Assembly: GCA_026390935.1 (NCBI GenBank)
Contig: JAPLEZ010000150.1
Location: forward strand, 1-54,478
Direction: 5' to 3'
From: Bacteroidota bacterium
Lineage (GTDB): Bacteria; Bacteroidota; Bacteroidia; Flavobacteriales_C; GCA-002722245
DNA length: 54,478 nt
Shown here in pieces: positions 52,446-54,478 of the stretch; the first letter of the stretch is position 1, and each line of letters starts with the position of its first letter. The notes below the pieces were generated by a model. It was not told where the DNA came from and did no database searches. It was given only the letters and a program-made list of their open reading frames with translations. The position numbers and the translations under genes were made by a program.

Positions 52446-53396
52446 ATGAAAAGAAAAAACTACATAGCAATTTTTTTGATGGCTACTTTTGTCGCTGTGT
52501 TGTTTTTCAACGCATGCAAAAAAGATCCTGCACCAAAAAATCCTTATGACGATGTTGACTACGGAATTAGTGCTTCAACAGATACTTTAGATCCTTTATC
52601 TATCACTGCTATTCACCGTGATATTGTTTTCCCTAAATGCGCTAAGCCGGGTTGTCATGACGGGCATTTTGAACCCGATTTCCGAACAGTAGAATCCACT
52701 TACTCTACAATGGTTTATCAACCTATTACTAAAAATAATGTAGGCAAAACTTTTAAGTATCGTGTGTTGCCCGATTCATCTTCAAAAAGTGTTTTGTATG
52801 AACGACTCAACAATTGTTGCTTTGTAAATAATAACGATAGAATGCCTCAGGACAATATCGGGAAAGCATTGCCAGATGCAGATTTGAACAGAATTAAAAC
52901 CTGGATAGATAATGGCGCAAAAGATATTTTTGGTCAGGTGGCGTTGGTGCCGAACGCGCTTCCTCAATTTCCTTGGTGGAGCGCTTTTGATAATAAATTT
53001 CCTGCGCAGTGGAATTCAATAAGTGATGATACTAACCGTGTTGGAAAAAAAGGTGATCAACCAGTTCTTATGAAAGCCAATCAGATTTTTACTTTAATTC
53101 CTTGGATGAGCGACGACAAAACATCTGTGGCAAATTTCACCAATTGTAAGTTGTTGTTTTCGTACAATCAGTATGATTTTTCTTCTCCTGTAAAAACAGT
53201 TTATCCGGTTAAACAAACTTATGGAAAAGATGCTTTTTGGATAAGTACAGTGAATACCACCGGACTCTTAACCGACACCATTATTTACATGCGATTTTAC
53301 TGCAACGACGGGGATCATGCACAGGACACGGAATTCCCGAATTCTACCATTTGGAAGGGATACCGTACCTATTGGTCCTTGTACATAAAACCTTAA
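52446..53396 (+). CDS. Cytochrome c-like lipoprotein with CX4CH motif (operon gene 4)
   Basis: A 316-residue lipoprotein (lipobox FNAC, Cys24). Residues ~55-160 look like a planctomycete-type cytochrome (PSCyt1-like) domain: FPKCAKPGCHDGHFEPDF has Cys65-X4-Cys70-His71, and NNDRMPQDN supplies a possible distal ligand Met133, followed by LNRIKTWIDNGAKD, a typical C-terminal helix of such domains. The motif is CX4CH rather than CXXCH, so covalent heme is uncertain. The C-terminal ~150 residues are beta-rich without a known motif. The stop overlaps the next start (TAATG). Confidence 0.75.
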   Translation: MKRKNYIAIFLMATFVAVLFFNACKKDPAPKNPYDDVDYGISASTDTLDPLSITAIHRDIVFPKCAKPGCHDGHFEPDFRTVESTYSTMVYQPITKNNVGKTFKYRVLPDSSSKSVLYERLNNCCFVNNNDRMPQDNIGKALPDADLNRIKTWIDNGAKDIFGQVALVPNALPQFPWWSAFDNKFPAQWNSISDDTNRVGKKGDQPVLMKANQIFTLIPWMSDDKTSVANFTNCKLLFSYNQYDFSSPVKTVYPVKQTYGKDAFWISTVNTTGLLTDTIIYMRFYCNDGDHAQDTEFPNSTIWKGYRTYWSLYIKP

Positions 53397-53839
53397 TGAA
53401 CATGTATAAAATATATATCCTTCCATTTTTTCTTATTGTACTTTTTTCGGCTTGCAAAAAGGAAGTGGAAAGCACTGCTCCAAGCATCACTTTTAAAAGC
53501 ATTAGTCCTTCTTCTTTGCAAATTGGAAAAGACAATTTTACCATCACATTTTCTTATTTGGATAATGATGGCGATTTGGGAGAAAACAGCGCCGACGTGA
53601 AAAACATGTTTGTGAAGGACAACAGAAACGGGGTGGTATATCAATTCCGAATTCCGCAATTGGCGCCATCAGGATCAACTATTGCTATTCAAGGAGATTT
53701 AAATATCGACATGCCGAATGTGGGCATTAGCGATGGAGAAAGTACTGAATCGGTTACTTTTGACGTTCACGTGAAAGATAGAGCTGGCAATGAAAGTAAT
53801 ACCATTACTTCAAGTGCGGTGACGGTTAGTGCTCCTTAA
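53396..53839 (+). CDS. Small Ig-like lipoprotein (operon gene 5)
   Basis: A 147-residue lipoprotein starting MNMYKIYILPFFLIVLFSAC with lipobox FSAC. The mature part is one beta-sandwich-like domain with ITFSYLDNDGDLGEN (possible Ca2+-binding DNDGD loop) and VTFDVHVKDRAGNESNTI, typical of Ig-like or cadherin-like folds. Its ATG shares a base with the stop of gene 4. A palindromic repeat lies downstream and may terminate the operon. Confidence 0.78.
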   Translation: MNMYKIYILPFFLIVLFSACKKEVESTAPSITFKSISPSSLQIGKDNFTITFSYLDNDGDLGENSADVKNMFVKDNRNGVVYQFRIPQLAPSGSTIAIQGDLNIDMPNVGISDGESTESVTFDVHVKDRAGNESNTITSSAVTVSAP

Positions 53840-53869
53840 TTTTTTCTCAATGGTTTTTTCGAGTATGGT

Positions 53870-53995
53870 TTCCCTCTCGGAGGAGAGGGGTGCGTGAGAA
53901 AGTGCGAAGGCAGGGAGATGGAATAAAAACAATAATTAATCCATCTCCCTCCTTCCCGCGAAATGGCCATCACACCCCTCTCCTCCGAGAGGGAA
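53870..53995. repeat. Dispersed palindromic element, copy B (126 bases)
   Basis: It has the same outer 24-base-type arms and inner GGGAGATGGA as copy A (45320-45449), with loop ATAAAAACAATAATTAA. Its left arm carries GTGCGAAGGCAGG and its right arm (reverse complement) carries CGCGGGAAGGAGG, so it is inverted relative to copy A. It lies between the convergent end of the lipoprotein operon and the STAS-like gene. Confidence 0.9.
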
Positions 53996-54031
53996 GAGCA
54001 CATCCAAGGCATTCTCTAAAGATGATGTGAT

Positions 54032-54403
54032 TTACTCCTCCAACCAATTCAACGCTGCTTCCTCCGTGCTAAAAGTTTTGAATTTAAAATGAGCGATTTG
54101 TAAGGAGCTTTTTCCGAAAATGTAGGTGAGTGCTGTTTCTTTTGGTCGCGCAACAATGAACGCTTCTTTAACAGTGTTGAATTTTCTTTCGCCGGAAGCA
54201 ACATACTGTCCGAATTGTTTTAACTCTTCAGGAGTAAAAACAAAATCGGCTTTATCGGCATAGGCTAGTAATTTAGCATCTTTCGGGATGCGCTCATGCT
54301 GTTTTATTGTATCAGCATTTTCGTATAAATCCTTCGCCGTTATTTTTCCTAAAAAATGAAATTTGAGAATTTGTGTCTCCTCGTCGTATTCGTAAGTTAT
54401 CAT
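54032..54403 (-). CDS. SpoIIAA/STAS-like small protein
   Basis: A 123-residue cytosolic protein starting MITYEYDEETQILKFHFLGK, followed by ITAKDLYENADTI and a C-terminal FKTFSTEEAALNWLEE. The N-terminal strand pattern and the final helix (TEEAALNWL) are typical of the SpoIIAA-like/STAS superfamily found singly in many Bacteroidota. There is no obvious phosphorylatable Ser in a DSxG motif, so a regulatory partner-switch role is not supported. AGGGG-type purines lie 10 bases before the ATG. The 75 bases to the window end show no gene. Confidence 0.7.
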   Translation of the reverse strand: MITYEYDEETQILKFHFLGKITAKDLYENADTIKQHERIPKDAKLLAYADKADFVFTPEELKQFGQYVASGERKFNTVKEAFIVARPKETALTYIFGKSSLQIAHFKFKTFSTEEAALNWLEE

Positions 54404-54478
54404 AAATTAGCCCCTACTAATTGTGAAAATTTTGTCCTTCTGAAAAGAAATTTAGAAAAAAATTAGTGAATTGGCAAG

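Noticed and set aside
53237-53395. 53 extra N-terminal codons for the Ig-like lipoprotein
   Set aside because: They overlap the cytochrome-like gene in another frame; the ATG at 53396 gives a clean lipoprotein signal.

Overview
The window is an AT-rich chromosomal segment from a member of the Bacteroidota, probably a free-living relative of the Flavobacteriales. Several things point that way: proteins carrying type IX secretion (T9SS) C-terminal signals of both the classical type A and the gliding type B class, a PorP/SprF-like protein, a TonB receptor paired with a DUF4249 lipoprotein, many SxxC/AxxC lipoproteins, Bacteroidota-type -7 boxes (TANNTTTG), and fusions common in this phylum (MurF-Alr, DAHP synthase-chorismate mutase, HemC-HemD). 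I see no rRNA operon, CRISPR array, transposase or prophage. There is one tRNA (Asn-GTT).

Layout. 0-1.5 kb: fabF(partial)-acpP, divergent from purN-rnhA. 1.5-2.8 kb: a gene-poor stretch with a possible relic, then a SpsF-like nucleotidyltransferase. 2.8-8.7 kb: an M1 aminopeptidase lipoprotein, a biotinyl carrier protein, an unknown lipoprotein and a secreted beta-helix protein with a type A sorting tail. 8.8-11.5 kb: tRNA-Asn, a PfkB kinase, a small exported protein and a dipeptide epimerase. 11.7-17.6 kb: a run of ECF sigma factor, anti-sigma factor, PorP/SprF-like protein, a YqaE/Pmp3-type lipoprotein interrupted by one in-frame TAA, TonB receptor and DUF4249 lipoprotein. 17.6-24.6 kb: a methyltransferase, a membrane-bound propeller/LuxR-type regulator divergent from a membrane-bound AraC regulator with a structured leader, and a lectin-domain type B surface protein. 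24.8-35.5 kb: mostly housekeeping (glycosyltransferase, M28 peptidase, tdk, murF-alr, hemA, hemCD, aroF-CM, rsmI). 35.6-42.9 kb: two large type B T9SS proteins, one of 1553 residues with nine ~88-residue repeats. 43.3-49.7 kb: MscS channel and AguB-type amidohydrolase, then an OmpA-type lipid-free periplasmic/outer membrane protein and a TolB-propeller/outer-membrane-barrel protein. 49.8-53.8 kb: a tight five-gene operon of three small lipoproteins, a Tat-exported DUF1501-like protein and a c-type-cytochrome-like lipoprotein. The window closes with a small STAS-like protein.

The most interesting items are: (i) the five-gene export operon at 49.8-53.8 kb, which looks like a reduced, lipoprotein version of the PSCyt/DUF1549/DUF1553/DUF1501 cassettes of other phyla; (ii) a multi-block upstream sequence shared by three separate type B T9SS surface-protein genes, suggesting a regulon; (iii) the single nonsense codon inside an otherwise intact lipoprotein-Pmp3 gene; (iv) two tandem hairpins in the leader of the membrane AraC gene; and (v) several families of dispersed palindromic repeats, one present twice in opposite orientation. 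All functional calls come from motif reading only; no database search was possible.
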